A DNA stretch of 64,000 nt from the NCBI RefSeq assembly GCF_024172165.1, contig NZ_JAMZEB010000002.1, positions 9,336,501 to 9,400,500 on the forward strand, written 5' to 3'. Made by a program: the position numbers and the translations under genes. Under the pieces are notes generated by a model, which searched no databases, had not been told where the DNA came from, and saw nothing but the letters and a program-made list of their open reading frames with translations. Positions 18,850-27,562 of this stretch are shown here, one piece after another. Source of the stretch: Nonomuraea thailandensis (lineage in GTDB: Bacteria > Actinomycetota > Actinomycetes > Streptosporangiales > Streptosporangiaceae). Positions within the stretch are counted from its first letter, which is position 1. Every line of letters begins with the position of its first letter.

Positions 18850-20238
18850 ATGGCACTATCTCTATTTGCCCTGAAAAGAGTCCGTAAATCAGCCTTGCCC
18901 CTTCTCGTCGTCGTCCTGCTCGCCGGGGTGCTGACCCCCGCCGCCGAGGCGGGCGCGCCGCGCGATCCGGAGATCGAGAAGATGGTCCGGCAGGTGGACG
19001 CGCGCAACCTCGGCCGGATCATCGCCAGGCTGGCCTCGTTCGGCACCCGGCACACGCTGTCCAGCCAGGACGATCCCGTGCGCGGCATCGGCGCCGCCCG
19101 CGACTACATCCACGACGAGTTCTCCAGGATCGCCGCCACCTCCGGCGGGCGCATGACGGTGGAGAAGCAGTCGTTCGTCCAGCCCGTCTCGCCGCGCATC
19201 CCCGCCCCGACGGTGATCACGAACGTGGTCGCCACGCTGCGCGGCAGCCAGGACGCCGCCGCCGGCCGCACGTACGTGGTCAGCGGCCACTACGACTCCC
19301 GCTGCAGCGACGTCATGAACGCCACCTGCGACGCTCCCGGCGCGAACGACGACGCCTCGGGGGTGGCGGTCGCCATCGAGGCCGCCCGCGTCATGGCCAC
19401 CCGCACGTTCGACGCGACCGTGGTGTTCATGGCGGTCGCGGGCGAGGAGCAGGGCCTGTACGGATCCGCGTACTACGCCCAGCAGGCCAGGCAGAACAAC
19501 GCCGACGTGCAGGGCATGTTCACCAACGACATCGTGGGCAGCGCCGACGGCGAGAACGGGCGCGACGCCGGGGCCGTGCGGGTGTTCTCCGAGGGCGTGC
19601 CCACCTCGGAGACCCCGGCCCAGGCCGCCGTCCGCCAGTCGGTCGGCGGCGAGAACGACGGGGTGTCGCGGCAGCTCGCCAGGTTCGTGCACGAGACGGC
19701 CGAGCAGTACGTGCCGTGGTTCGACGCGCGCCTGTACTACCGCAGGGACCGGTACCTGCGGGGCGGCGACCAGATCCCGTTCCTGCAGCAGGGGTACGCG
19801 GCGGTGCGTTTCTCGGAGGTCCACGAGAACTACCGGCACCAGCACCAGGACGTGCGGGTGGAGGACGGCGTGCAGTACGGGGACCTGCTGCGGTTCGTCG
19901 AGAACGACTACGTGGCGCGGGTGGCGCAGGTCAACCTGGCGGCGCTGGCGGTGCTGGCCCGCGCGCCGCGCTCTCCCGGACGGGCGGCGATCGTGACGAG
20001 CCGGCTCACCAACGACACGGATCTGCGGTGGGACGCGAACCCCGAACCCGACATTTCGGGCTATGAGGTGGTCTGGCGGGACACGACCGAGCCGTTGTGG
20101 ACGCACTCCCGCTTCGTGGGGAACGTGACCTCGTACACCGTGGAGGGGTTGTCGAAGGACAACTTCCAGTTCGGGGTGCGCGCGGTGGACAAGCAGGGGC
20201 ATCGCGGCCCCGTCAGCCATCCGACCCCCGCGAGCTGA
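18850..20238 (+). CDS. Secreted M28 family peptidase with C-terminal Fn3-like domain
   Basis: 462 aa. Signal peptide (LLVVVLLAGVLTPAAEAGA). M28 metal residues: H147/D149 in HYDS, D167 in GANDD, E199/E200 in AGEEQGLYG, and later NDIVGS and a SEVHENYRHQHQDV segment for the last ligand. The last ~85 residues (TNDTDLRWDANPEPDISGYEVVWRDTTEPLWTHS...) are a fibronectin type III-like fold, found on secreted enzymes that bind surfaces. No close RBS is obvious before ATG 18850. It is the second of three M28 genes here and differs from the others in sequence and in its extra domain. Confidence 0.9.
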   Translation: MALSLFALKRVRKSALPLLVVVLLAGVLTPAAEAGAPRDPEIEKMVRQVDARNLGRIIARLASFGTRHTLSSQDDPVRGIGAARDYIHDEFSRIAATSGGRMTVEKQSFVQPVSPRIPAPTVITNVVATLRGSQDAAAGRTYVVSGHYDSRCSDVMNATCDAPGANDDASGVAVAIEAARVMATRTFDATVVFMAVAGEEQGLYGSAYYAQQARQNNADVQGMFTNDIVGSADGENGRDAGAVRVFSEGVPTSETPAQAAVRQSVGGENDGVSRQLARFVHETAEQYVPWFDARLYYRRDRYLRGGDQIPFLQQGYAAVRFSEVHENYRHQHQDVRVEDGVQYGDLLRFVENDYVARVAQVNLAALAVLARAPRSPGRAAIVTSRLTNDTDLRWDANPEPDISGYEVVWRDTTEPLWTHSRFVGNVTSYTVEGLSKDNFQFGVRAVDKQGHRGPVSHPTPAS

Positions 20239-20293
20239 GCACGCTCCGCGACGCGGGCGCGGCCCGGCCGGTGGGCGCGGGCCGGCGCGAGGC

Positions 20294-20330
20294 CCGGCCG
20301 GGTGGGCGGGAGCACCGCCCACCCGGCCGG
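20294..20330. terminator. Bidirectional hairpin between convergent M28 genes
   Basis: A perfect 16-bp stem: 20294-20309 pairs with 20315-20330 around a GAGCA loop. It lies between the stop at 20238 and the opposite-strand stop at 20336, so it can end transcription from both sides. Confidence 0.8.
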
Positions 20331-20335
20331 ATCTC

Positions 20336-21841
20336 CTAGCTGGTGGTCGACTCCGCCGACAGGGCGGCCGCCGCCTGGGGCGCCGTCCTCGGCGGGATGG
20401 CGCGCAGGTTGAAGGCGAACCGGGCGACCGAGTCCGCGATCGCGTCCGAGTCCACGTCGAGCGCGGTGGCGTTGACGTTGGCGAGCGTGTCGCACGCCTG
20501 GTGGTAGCAGACGTCGTACGCCACGCCGGCCGTGCCGCCGAACAGCGCCGCCTCCTCGGGCGTCTTGATGCCCTCCGCGCCGGTGAAGATGCCACCGGAC
20601 GGGATGCCGACGGCGATGAACGGCCCGTAGTCGGAGCGTCCGTCGAAGTCGGTGCCCACGGTGGGCAGCGACCGGGAGCCGAAGAACGCCGCGAGCTGCG
20701 CCTCGATCTCGGCCGAGCCGGGCGGTCCGGCGGGCGAGCCGACGCCGTCCGAGTCGTCGCCGTCGTACAGCTTGTACGCGTAGTTCGGCGAGGCGATCAT
20801 GTCGAAGTTCAGGTACACCCTGATCCGGTCGCGCTGCGCCTCCGACAGGGAATCGACGTACTGGTCGGAGCCGAGCAGGCCGATCTCCTCGGCCGCCCAG
20901 AACGCGAAGCGCACCTTGTTCTTGGTCGGGACGAGCGCCATCTCCTCGGCGATCTCGATGAGGGCCGCGCTGCCGGAGCCGTTGTCGTTGATGCCGGGCC
21001 CCTCCGTCACGCTGTCCAGGTGCGCGCCGACCATGACGACGTTGCGCGGGTCGCCGAAGCGGCTCTCGGCGATCACGTTGTCGTTGGTGCCGAGCACGAG
21101 GTTCGCGTCGACCTTGAGGCGGACGGTGGCGCCGGGCGTGGCGGCCAGCTCGTTGCCCACGGCGAAGCTGGAGAACACCATGGGGATCCCGCCCCGCCAC
21201 TCGCCGATGTCCAGCGGGAAGGGGTCCGTGCGCCCCGGCTGGCCCTCGTTGAACACGATGAGCCCGGACGCTCCGGCCGCGGCCGCGTTCATCACCTTGT
21301 TGACGAAGGGACAGGTGCCGCGCTGGATGAGCGCGATGCGGCCGGCGACGAAGCCGGCGAAGTCCGAGGCCTCGCAGCCGCTGGTCGAGCTGGGCGACGG
21401 GGTCGGCGGCAGCGTCAGGTCCACGCCCTGGACCTGCGCGGTCACGTCACCGGGCGGCGAGGGCTGGAAGGTGACGAAGTCGGTGCCGGGCACGTACGAC
21501 TTCGGCGTGGGCGCGGTGAGGTCGAGCACGGGCGGGCTGTTCTCGCTCCAGCTCTCGACGAAGTTGATCGGCTGGCGTGTGACCTTGTAGCCGGCCCTGC
21601 GCAGCTTGCTCTCGACGTAGGCGACGGAGGCGTCGTAACCGGGCGTGCCGGCGGCGCGGTTGCCGCCGTTGGCGTCGGCGATGGCCTGGAACGCGTCGAG
21701 ATGCTTCTGGACGTTGCTGCCCTTGACCTTCTTGACGAGCACCTTGGCGAAGGCGTCGTCGAGGCCGCCCGCGTTCGCGGGCACGGCCATGGCCAGGGGT
21801 AAGGCGAGGGTGGCGATCAGGACGGTGATGACTCTTCGCAT
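20336..21841 (-). CDS. Secreted M28 family peptidase with PA domain
   Basis: 501 aa from ATG 21841, chosen because GGGGGA lies six bases upstream; an in-frame ATG 15 bp earlier lacks this. Signal peptide MRRVITVLIATLALPLAMAVPANA. A protease-associated domain is inserted at about 130-235 (SDFAGFVAGRIALIQRGTCPFVNKVMNAAAAGASGLIVFNEG). The M28 core follows with [39 protein letters not shown] and CYHQACDT. The core is very close to that of the first M28 gene at 17253, suggesting duplication and a swap of accessory domains. Exported; likely cell-wall or medium peptide scavenging. Confidence 0.92.
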   Translation of the reverse strand: MRRVITVLIATLALPLAMAVPANAGGLDDAFAKVLVKKVKGSNVQKHLDAFQAIADANGGNRAAGTPGYDASVAYVESKLRRAGYKVTRQPINFVESWSENSPPVLDLTAPTPKSYVPGTDFVTFQPSPPGDVTAQVQGVDLTLPPTPSPSSTSGCEASDFAGFVAGRIALIQRGTCPFVNKVMNAAAAGASGLIVFNEGQPGRTDPFPLDIGEWRGGIPMVFSSFAVGNELAATPGATVRLKVDANLVLGTNDNVIAESRFGDPRNVVMVGAHLDSVTEGPGINDNGSGSAALIEIAEEMALVPTKNKVRFAFWAAEEIGLLGSDQYVDSLSEAQRDRIRVYLNFDMIASPNYAYKLYDGDDSDGVGSPAGPPGSAEIEAQLAAFFGSRSLPTVGTDFDGRSDYGPFIAVGIPSGGIFTGAEGIKTPEEAALFGGTAGVAYDVCYHQACDTLANVNATALDVDSDAIADSVARFAFNLRAIPPRTAPQAAAALSAESTTS

Positions 21842-21957
21842 GCAGGGTCCCCCCATGGGTTACCAGGGACGCGGCCTTTCCCCCGAGGCGCCGCTGCCCG
21901 ACCGTAACCCGGCGAAGAATCAGCGTGAAGACCCACTATTGTCGCAAATTTGCGACA

Positions 21958-22905
21958 TCACTCCGCGCGGCGGGCGCGGGCCCTCCGCTTGCCCTCGTGC
22001 ATCGCCTGTACGCGGGCGACCGGGATCGTGTGCCCCTCCTCGACGAGGTCGGCGGGCAGCCGCTGCGGCGCGGGCATGTGCCCGGCCCACGGGTCGGCGT
22101 CCTTCAGCAGCCCCGGCGCGGTACGCACGGTGAAGTCCCGCGGCGACACCCGGTCCAGCTCCGACCACGCCAGCGGGAAGGAGACGGGCACGCCCGGCCG
22201 GATGCGCGGGCTGTAGGCGGCCACCACCGTGGCCCCGCCCGCCCGGGTGGAGTCGAGGAACACCTTGCCCTCGCGGTCCTCCCGGATGAACGCCGTGGTC
22301 GCCAGCGCCGGGTCCAGCCGCTCGGCCCGCGCCGCCAGCGCCCGGGTGGCCGCCGCGAGATCGTCCATCGCCGTGCCCGCCACCACGGGCACGAACACGT
22401 GCACGCCCTTGGCGCCGCTCGTCTTCACCGCGCCCGCCAGCCCCATGTCCGCGAGGGCCTGCCGGACCAGCAGCGCGCCGCGCACCGCCAGCGAGAACGA
22501 GTCGTCGTGCTCGGGCGGGTCGAGGTCGAGCACCAGGTGGGTGGCGTGCTCGCCGGCGAACAGCGCCGGGTGGTACTCCACCGCCCGCTGGTTGGCGAAC
22601 CACAACAACGTCTTCCTGTCGTCGCACAGCGCGTACGTCACCTGCCTGCGCGACGCCTCCGCCCACATCGACACCGACCGCACCCAGTCGGGGGCGTACT
22701 TGGGCAGGTTCTTCTGCATGAACGGCGCCTGCCCCGGGCGCACGCGGACGACCGAGAGCGGGCGGTCGCGCAGCACCGGGATGATGCGGTCGCGGACGGC
22801 GTCGAGGTAGTCGACCAGGTCACGCTTGGTGGCGTCGGCGCCGTCGAACAACGGCTGGTCCAGGTTGGTCAGCTCGACCCCGTCACGCGTCTCATCAGCG
22901 GCCAC
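21958..22905 (-). CDS. ligD: Stand-alone LigD-type DNA polymerase/primase domain protein
   Basis: 315 aa, the size of a single LigD Pol domain. Signatures: LTNLDQPLFDGADATKRDLVDYL near the start, VLDLDPPEHDD (metal-binding aspartates), KTSGAKGVHVFVP, and SFPLAWSELD near the end. This family fills and extends ends in non-homologous end joining with Ku and a ligase. Neither Ku nor an ATP ligase domain lies in the window, so partners must be elsewhere. It starts 43 bp after the MBL enzyme gene on the same strand and may ride on that transcript. Confidence 0.9.
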   Translation of the reverse strand: MAADETRDGVELTNLDQPLFDGADATKRDLVDYLDAVRDRIIPVLRDRPLSVVRVRPGQAPFMQKNLPKYAPDWVRSVSMWAEASRRQVTYALCDDRKTLLWFANQRAVEYHPALFAGEHATHLVLDLDPPEHDDSFSLAVRGALLVRQALADMGLAGAVKTSGAKGVHVFVPVVAGTAMDDLAAATRALAARAERLDPALATTAFIREDREGKVFLDSTRAGGATVVAAYSPRIRPGVPVSFPLAWSELDRVSPRDFTVRTAPGLLKDADPWAGHMPAPQRLPADLVEEGHTIPVARVQAMHEGKRRARARRAE

Positions 22906-22948
22906 CCGCCCTACGATGCCGAATGCTCGAACGTATGGTCAACAACCG

Positions 22949-23725
22949 TCAGGCGATCCGGACCGCGTAGCCCTCCAGGCCCGGCACGGCCGGGTAGCGC
23001 TCCAGCACGAGCGGGTCGTGCCCGGCCACGACCAGCTCGGGAGAGCCGGCCAGCGCCCGGACGCGGTCGAAGGCGTCGTACATGGCCGGCAGGTGGTCCA
23101 CGATCCCGTACGGGCGGTCGGCCTCGATGTTGTCGTAGAAGTGACCGGCGTCCGAGGCGACGACCGCGTCCCCGCGGGCGGTGCGCACGCGGACGACCTG
23201 CATGCCCGGCGTGTGGCCGCCGACGTGGTGCACGCTCAGGCCGGGCAGCAGCTCGTGGTCGCCGTCGAGCTGCCGCACGCGGCCGGTGAAGTTCTCCCGC
23301 ACCAGGTAGGCGATGTCGTCGGGGTCGGCCAGGTGTGGGTAGTCGCCGCGGTGGGCGTGCGGGCCTGTCCAGAACGCCAGCTCGGAGCGCTGGAGCACGA
23401 TCCGGGCCTCGGGGAAGTCGCGCAGGTGACCGGTGTGGTCGTAGTGCAGGTGGCTGAGCACGACGTGACCGACCCCGTCGGCCGCCACGCCCAGGGCGGC
23501 CAGGGTGTCCACGGGCGAGCGCAGGTAGTGGCGGTTGCCGCGGCGCCCGGCGGTCTCCTCGGTGAAGCCCGCGTCCACCAGCACCACGCCGTGCTCCCCG
23601 ATGGCCGCCCAGACGTAGTAGTCGATCGGGTAGGGGTCGAGGGCGCACGGGTCGTGGCCGTAGAAGTGCTCGCCGCGGACGGAGGCGTCGCGGTGCGCGT
23701 AGCGGAGGGCGTAGAGCTCATACAT
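22949..23725 (-). CDS. MBL-fold hydrolase, N-acyl homoserine lactonase family
   Basis: 258 aa. HLHYDH (HxHxDH) binds the two zincs; GGHTPG and SDAGHFYDN complete the site. The N-terminal pattern, with a DPYPIDYYVWAA strand before the metal motif, is that of the AHL-lactonase-like group, which opens lactone rings. It begins 8 bp inside the flavoprotein gene's end and is last in the five-gene catabolic operon. In that setting it more likely opens a lactone made from the imported acid than quenches signalling. The real substrate is unknown. Confidence 0.88.
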   Translation of the reverse strand: MYELYALRYAHRDASVRGEHFYGHDPCALDPYPIDYYVWAAIGEHGVVLVDAGFTEETAGRRGNRHYLRSPVDTLAALGVAADGVGHVVLSHLHYDHTGHLRDFPEARIVLQRSELAFWTGPHAHRGDYPHLADPDDIAYLVRENFTGRVRQLDGDHELLPGLSVHHVGGHTPGMQVVRVRTARGDAVVASDAGHFYDNIEADRPYGIVDHLPAMYDAFDRVRALAGSPELVVAGHDPLVLERYPAVPGLEGYAVRIA

Positions 23726-25202
23726 GGGACGCCCCGGCCGCGTGGGCGCCCGCGCGGCGGCCGAAGACGGTGCCGGAGGTGAGCCCCGAGCCGCCCGGGT
23801 AGTTGCCGGAGAACAGGCCGCCGACCAGCTCGCCCGCCGCGTACAGGCCGGAGATCGGCACGCCGCCCGCGTCGAGCACGCGGGCGTCGGTGTCCACCCG
23901 CACCCCGCCGAACGTGAACGTGATGCCGCAGGTCACCGCGTACCCGTAGTAGGGCGGGGCGTCGAGCGCGAGCGCCCAGTTCGACTTGGGCGGCTGGACG
24001 GCCGCCGCCCGGCCGTCCTTGACCGACGGGTCGAACGGCACGCCGTCGTCGATCGAGGCGTTGAAGCGCGCCACGGTCTCCTCCAGCCCTCCCGGGTCGA
24101 TGCCCAGCTCGGCGGCCAGCTCCGCCAGAGTGTCCGCCCGCGCGGCGGTGATCGGGTGGGAGTCGTACTCCTCGCGGCGCAGCAGCGGCCTGCTCTTGGC
24201 GTCGAAGAGCTGGAAGGCGACGCCGCCCGGCTGGCGCAGGATCTCCCTGCCGTACTTGGCGTAGGTGTAGTTGCGGTAGTCGGCGCCCTCGTCCACGAAG
24301 CGGCGGCCCTCGCGGTTGACCACGACGCCGACCGGATAGCTCTGGCGGGTGAGCTGGTTGGTCAGGGTGCGGTTGCCGCCGCTGTCGGGCGCGCCCGCGT
24401 CCCAGGCGGTGCTGTGGCAGGAGGCCCAGTCGCCGTACGGCTGCGCGCCCGCAGCCAGCGCGAGGTCGAGCACCTCGCCGGTGTTCAGGGGGTTGCCGCG
24501 GATCTTGGCCCGCCGCCATTCCGGGCCGAGGTGCCTGGCCCGCCGCTCCGGGTCGGCCTCGAAGCCGCCCGCCGCCAGCACGACCGCGGGCGCGGTGACC
24601 TCGTGCGCGGCTCCCGACGCGTCGCGGTACTCCACGCCCGTCACCCGCTGCCCGTCGCGCAGCAGCGAGGTGACCGCCGCGCCGTACCGGATCTCGACGC
24701 CCGACGCGACCGCCGCCCCGGTGTGCCCGGCGATCAGCCCCTTCCCGCCGCCGACCGTGCCGACGACCAGGCCGCCGAAGAAGCGCCAGCGCCCGTCCGA
24801 CTCGTACGCCTGCCGCTCGTACATCAGCCGCCACCGGATCCCCTTGCCGGCCAGCCAGCCGACCGCGCCGGCCGCGTCACCCACCAGCAGGCCGGTGAGC
24901 ACGGGGTCGCAGCGGCCGTCGGTGACCCGCTTCATGTCGGCCAGGAAGTCCTCCGCCGTGTAGGGCGGCACGTCCGTCGTGGCGTGCCTGGGGTCCTCCT
25001 CGATCAGCGGCCGCAGCTCGTCCAGCCCGGAGCAGGGGAAGCGGAAGGCGCCCGCCGTGTAGTAGGAGTTGCCGCCGGCCTCGCCGGCCGTGCCCTTCTC
25101 CAGGAGCAGCACGCGGGCGCCGCGCTCGCGGGCCGCGTGGGCGGCGGAGAAACCGGCGTTGCCGCCGCCGACCACGATCACGTCGTACGAGGTCATGCTC
25201 AT
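23718..25202 (-). CDS. FAD-dependent dehydrogenase, TcuA/fumarate reductase-like
   Basis: 494 aa from ATG 25202, which overlaps the previous stop (ATGA); ATG 25196 is equally placed for the GGAGAAGGA ribosome site. FAD motif VVGGGNAGFSAAHAARERGARVLLLEK, then PERRARHLGPEW, the capping region and C-terminal GLYAAGELVGGLFSGNYPGGSGL with TFGGVRVD. This pattern is closest to tricarballylate dehydrogenase TcuA and relatives, which oxidise di- or tricarboxylates with FAD. It is the likely entry oxidation of the pathway here. No partner TcuB (iron-sulfur/haem) gene is present, so the electron acceptor is open. Confidence 0.85.
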   Translation of the reverse strand: MSMTSYDVIVVGGGNAGFSAAHAARERGARVLLLEKGTAGEAGGNSYYTAGAFRFPCSGLDELRPLIEEDPRHATTDVPPYTAEDFLADMKRVTDGRCDPVLTGLLVGDAAGAVGWLAGKGIRWRLMYERQAYESDGRWRFFGGLVVGTVGGGKGLIAGHTGAAVASGVEIRYGAAVTSLLRDGQRVTGVEYRDASGAAHEVTAPAVVLAAGGFEADPERRARHLGPEWRRAKIRGNPLNTGEVLDLALAAGAQPYGDWASCHSTAWDAGAPDSGGNRTLTNQLTRQSYPVGVVVNREGRRFVDEGADYRNYTYAKYGREILRQPGGVAFQLFDAKSRPLLRREEYDSHPITAARADTLAELAAELGIDPGGLEETVARFNASIDDGVPFDPSVKDGRAAAVQPPKSNWALALDAPPYYGYAVTCGITFTFGGVRVDTDARVLDAGGVPISGLYAAGELVGGLFSGNYPGGSGLTSGTVFGRRAGAHAAGASHV

Positions 25203-26089
25203 TCCTTCTCCGAGATGGGGCGGCCGGTCCACTGCTCCCACAGGGTGGCGATCGAGGCGTAGTCCTGCCGGCCGAGCCCGCCGCCGACGGCGATCTCGTA
25301 CACGCTGTGGCAGGCCTGGATGGCGAAGAGCGGGATGCCGGCGTCCTGGGCCAGGGCCAGCGCGAGCGTGGAGTCCTTGCGGGCCGCGGAGGTCGGCATG
25401 CCGCCCTCGTAGTCGCCGGGCAGGACGCGCTCAAGGAAGCGGTGGGTGAGCGGGCGGGTGAGCCCGGCCTCCGGATCGGCCAGCAGCTCGGCGAGCCGCC
25501 GCTCGGACACGCCGGTGGCCGCCGCCATCGCGCCGGCCTCGGCGAGCACGACCATGACGGCGTGCGCCACGGCGTTGTTGATGACCTTGGCGGCCATGCC
25601 CGCGCCCAGCTCGCCGAGCACGAGCTGCCGCGGCGCGAGCGCGTCGAGCACCGGGCGGGCGCGGGCGACGTCCGCCTCGTCCCCGCCGATGAGCAGCGTG
25701 GACGTGCCCGCCGCCATCTGCGCCACGCCGGACAGGATTGCGGCGTCGAGCACGCGGACCCCGTGCGGCGCGCACAGCTCGCGCAGCCGGTGCATGTCGG
25801 CCGGGTTGACCGTGCTGGTCTCGACGATCAGCGACCCCGGGCGCATGCCGGGCGCGATCGCGGCGGCGGCCTGCGCCGAGACGGCCGGGGTGGGCAGCGA
25901 CAGCACGACCGTCTCCGCCTGCGCCAGGTCGGCCACTTCCGCGACCCCCGTCACGCCGTCCAGCTCGCCCGCGGCCCCGGTGCGGGCGGGGTCGAGGTCG
26001 TAGGCGAGCACTTGGCAGGTCCCGGAGAGCCGCCGCGCGACGGCGGACCCCATGTTGCCGAGGCCGCACAGCCCCACTGGTGATCTCAT
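25199..26089 (-). CDS. NAD(P)-dependent beta-hydroxyacid dehydrogenase family oxidoreductase
   Basis: 296 aa. Rossmann motif GLCGLGNMGSAVARRL at the start; ETSTVNPAD and the ILSGVAQMAAGTSTLLIGGD region match substrate binding in the 3-hydroxyisobutyrate/tartronate-semialdehyde reductase family; ELGAGMAAKVINNAVAHAVMVVLAEA carries the catalytic Lys in the GxxxxxKxxNN motif. It turns a hydroxy acid into the matching semialdehyde or the reverse, so it fits directly with the aldehyde dehydrogenase encoded 12 bp upstream. The exact substrate cannot be read off. Confidence 0.88.
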   Translation of the reverse strand: MRSPVGLCGLGNMGSAVARRLSGTCQVLAYDLDPARTGAAGELDGVTGVAEVADLAQAETVVLSLPTPAVSAQAAAAIAPGMRPGSLIVETSTVNPADMHRLRELCAPHGVRVLDAAILSGVAQMAAGTSTLLIGGDEADVARARPVLDALAPRQLVLGELGAGMAAKVINNAVAHAVMVVLAEAGAMAAATGVSERRLAELLADPEAGLTRPLTHRFLERVLPGDYEGGMPTSAARKDSTLALALAQDAGIPLFAIQACHSVYEIAVGGGLGRQDYASIATLWEQWTGRPISEKE

Positions 26090-26101
26090 GTGGTGTTCCC
26101 T

Positions 26102-27562
26102 TCAGGTCCGCATGGCGAACGGGTCGGCGGCCCGGCCGGACAGGTCGATCATGACGTTCTTGGTGCGCAGGTACTCCTCCATGGCCTCCTCGCCGCGCTC
26201 GCGGCCGTACCCGGACATCCGGGTGCCGCCGAACGGAGCCTGCGCCGCGCTCGCCCGGTACGTGTTGACCCAGACGGTGCCCGCGACCAGCCGCTTGGCG
26301 ACGCGGTGGGCGCGGGCCAGGCTCGTGGTCCAGATGCCGGAGGCCAGGCCGAAGTCGCTGTCGTTGGCGATCGCGACGGCCTCCTCCTCGTCGCCGAACG
26401 GGATGACGCTCAGCACCGGCCCGAAGACCTCCTCCCTGGCGATCGGCATGCCGTTGTGCACGTCGGCGAAGACGGTGGGGGGCACGAACAGCCCCTTGTC
26501 CGGCAGCTCCCGCTCGCCGGCGACCCGGCGCGCGCCGGCCTCGGCCCCGGCCGCGATCATGCGCTGGATGCGCTCGTGCTGCGGAGCGTTGGCGACCGGG
26601 CCCATCTGGGTGTCCGGCAGCAGCGGGTCGCCCAGCCGGATGGCGTCCGCGCGCCGCGCCAGCTCCTCCACGACCCGCTGGTAGACGGGCCGCTCGACGA
26701 GCAGGCGGCTGCCCGCGATGCAGGTCTGGCCGCCCGCGGCGAAGATCCCGGCCATCGCGCCCGTGATCGCCGCGTCGAGGTCGGCGTCGGCGAAGACGAG
26801 GTTGGGCGACTTGCCGCCGAGCTCCAGCGTGACGGGGACGAGCGTGCGGGCCGCCGTGGCGGCGATGGCCTGGCCGGTGGCGACGCTGCCGGTGAAGCTG
26901 ATGCGGCCCAGGCGCGGATCGCCGACCAGGCTCGTGCCCGCCTCGGCGCCACCGGTCACGATGTTGATCACGCCGGGCGGGAAACCGGCCCGCTCGACCA
27001 GCTCGGCCAGCTCCAGCGTGGTGGCGGAGGCGTGCTCCGACGGCTTGATCACCACGCAGTTGCCGGTGGCCAGCGCGGGGGCGAGCTTGTTGGCCAGGAG
27101 CTGCATCGGGGAGTTCCACGCCGTGACGAGCGCGGCCACGCCCACGGGCTCGCGCAGCGTGTAGTCCAGGGTGTCCGGGTTGTCCAGCGGGATCGTGCGG
27201 CCGTACAGCTTGTCCGCGTACCCGGCGAAGAACCGGTAGTTGCGCGCGGCGAACCTGGCCTGGCCGGCGGTCTCCTTGAGCAGCTTGCCGTTGTCGGTGC
27301 TCTCCAGCCGGCCCAGCTCGTCGGCGCGCTCCTCGATCAGGTCGGCCAGCCGGTGCATCAGCCGCGCCCGCGCCACCCCGGGCGTCGCCGCCCACGTGCT
27401 CTCGAACGCCTCGCTCGCGGCCGTGACCGCCGCGGCCACGTCGGCGGCGCTGGCGTCGGGCACCGTGGCGAACTCCGCCCCGGTGTACGGGTTGACCGCC
27501 GCGAGCCTGCGGTCGCCGCCGGCGTCCACCCGCTCGCCGCCGATCAGCATGCGATATCTCAT
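26102..27562 (-). CDS. Aldehyde dehydrogenase
   Basis: 486 aa. Full-length ALDH: WNSPMQLLANKLAPALATGN (NAD site), FTGSVATG, LELGGKSP (general base Glu), and the catalytic Cys281 in GGQTCIAGSR; EEVFGPVLSVIPF follows. ATG 27562 overlaps the hydrolase stop (ATGA). A much longer frame extends upstream to 30082 but is only an open frame antisense to the MHS transporter. Family position suggests a betaine/muconic-semialdehyde type enzyme oxidising a carboxylic semialdehyde. It works in the operon 22949-28878. Confidence 0.92.
   Translation of the reverse strand: MRYRMLIGGERVDAGGDRRLAAVNPYTGAEFATVPDASAADVAAAVTAASEAFESTWAATPGVARARLMHRLADLIEERADELGRLESTDNGKLLKETAGQARFAARNYRFFAGYADKLYGRTIPLDNPDTLDYTLREPVGVAALVTAWNSPMQLLANKLAPALATGNCVVIKPSEHASATTLELAELVERAGFPPGVINIVTGGAEAGTSLVGDPRLGRISFTGSVATGQAIAATAARTLVPVTLELGGKSPNLVFADADLDAAITGAMAGIFAAGGQTCIAGSRLLVERPVYQRVVEELARRADAIRLGDPLLPDTQMGPVANAPQHERIQRMIAAGAEAGARRVAGERELPDKGLFVPPTVFADVHNGMPIAREEVFGPVLSVIPFGDEEEAVAIANDSDFGLASGIWTTSLARAHRVAKRLVAGTVWVNTYRASAAQAPFGGTRMSGYGRERGEEAMEEYLRTKNVMIDLSGRAADPFAMRT

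Noticed and set aside
20294-20330. Insertion-sequence terminal repeat
   Set aside because: Only one hairpin, between convergent stops, with no transposase; a terminator explains it.
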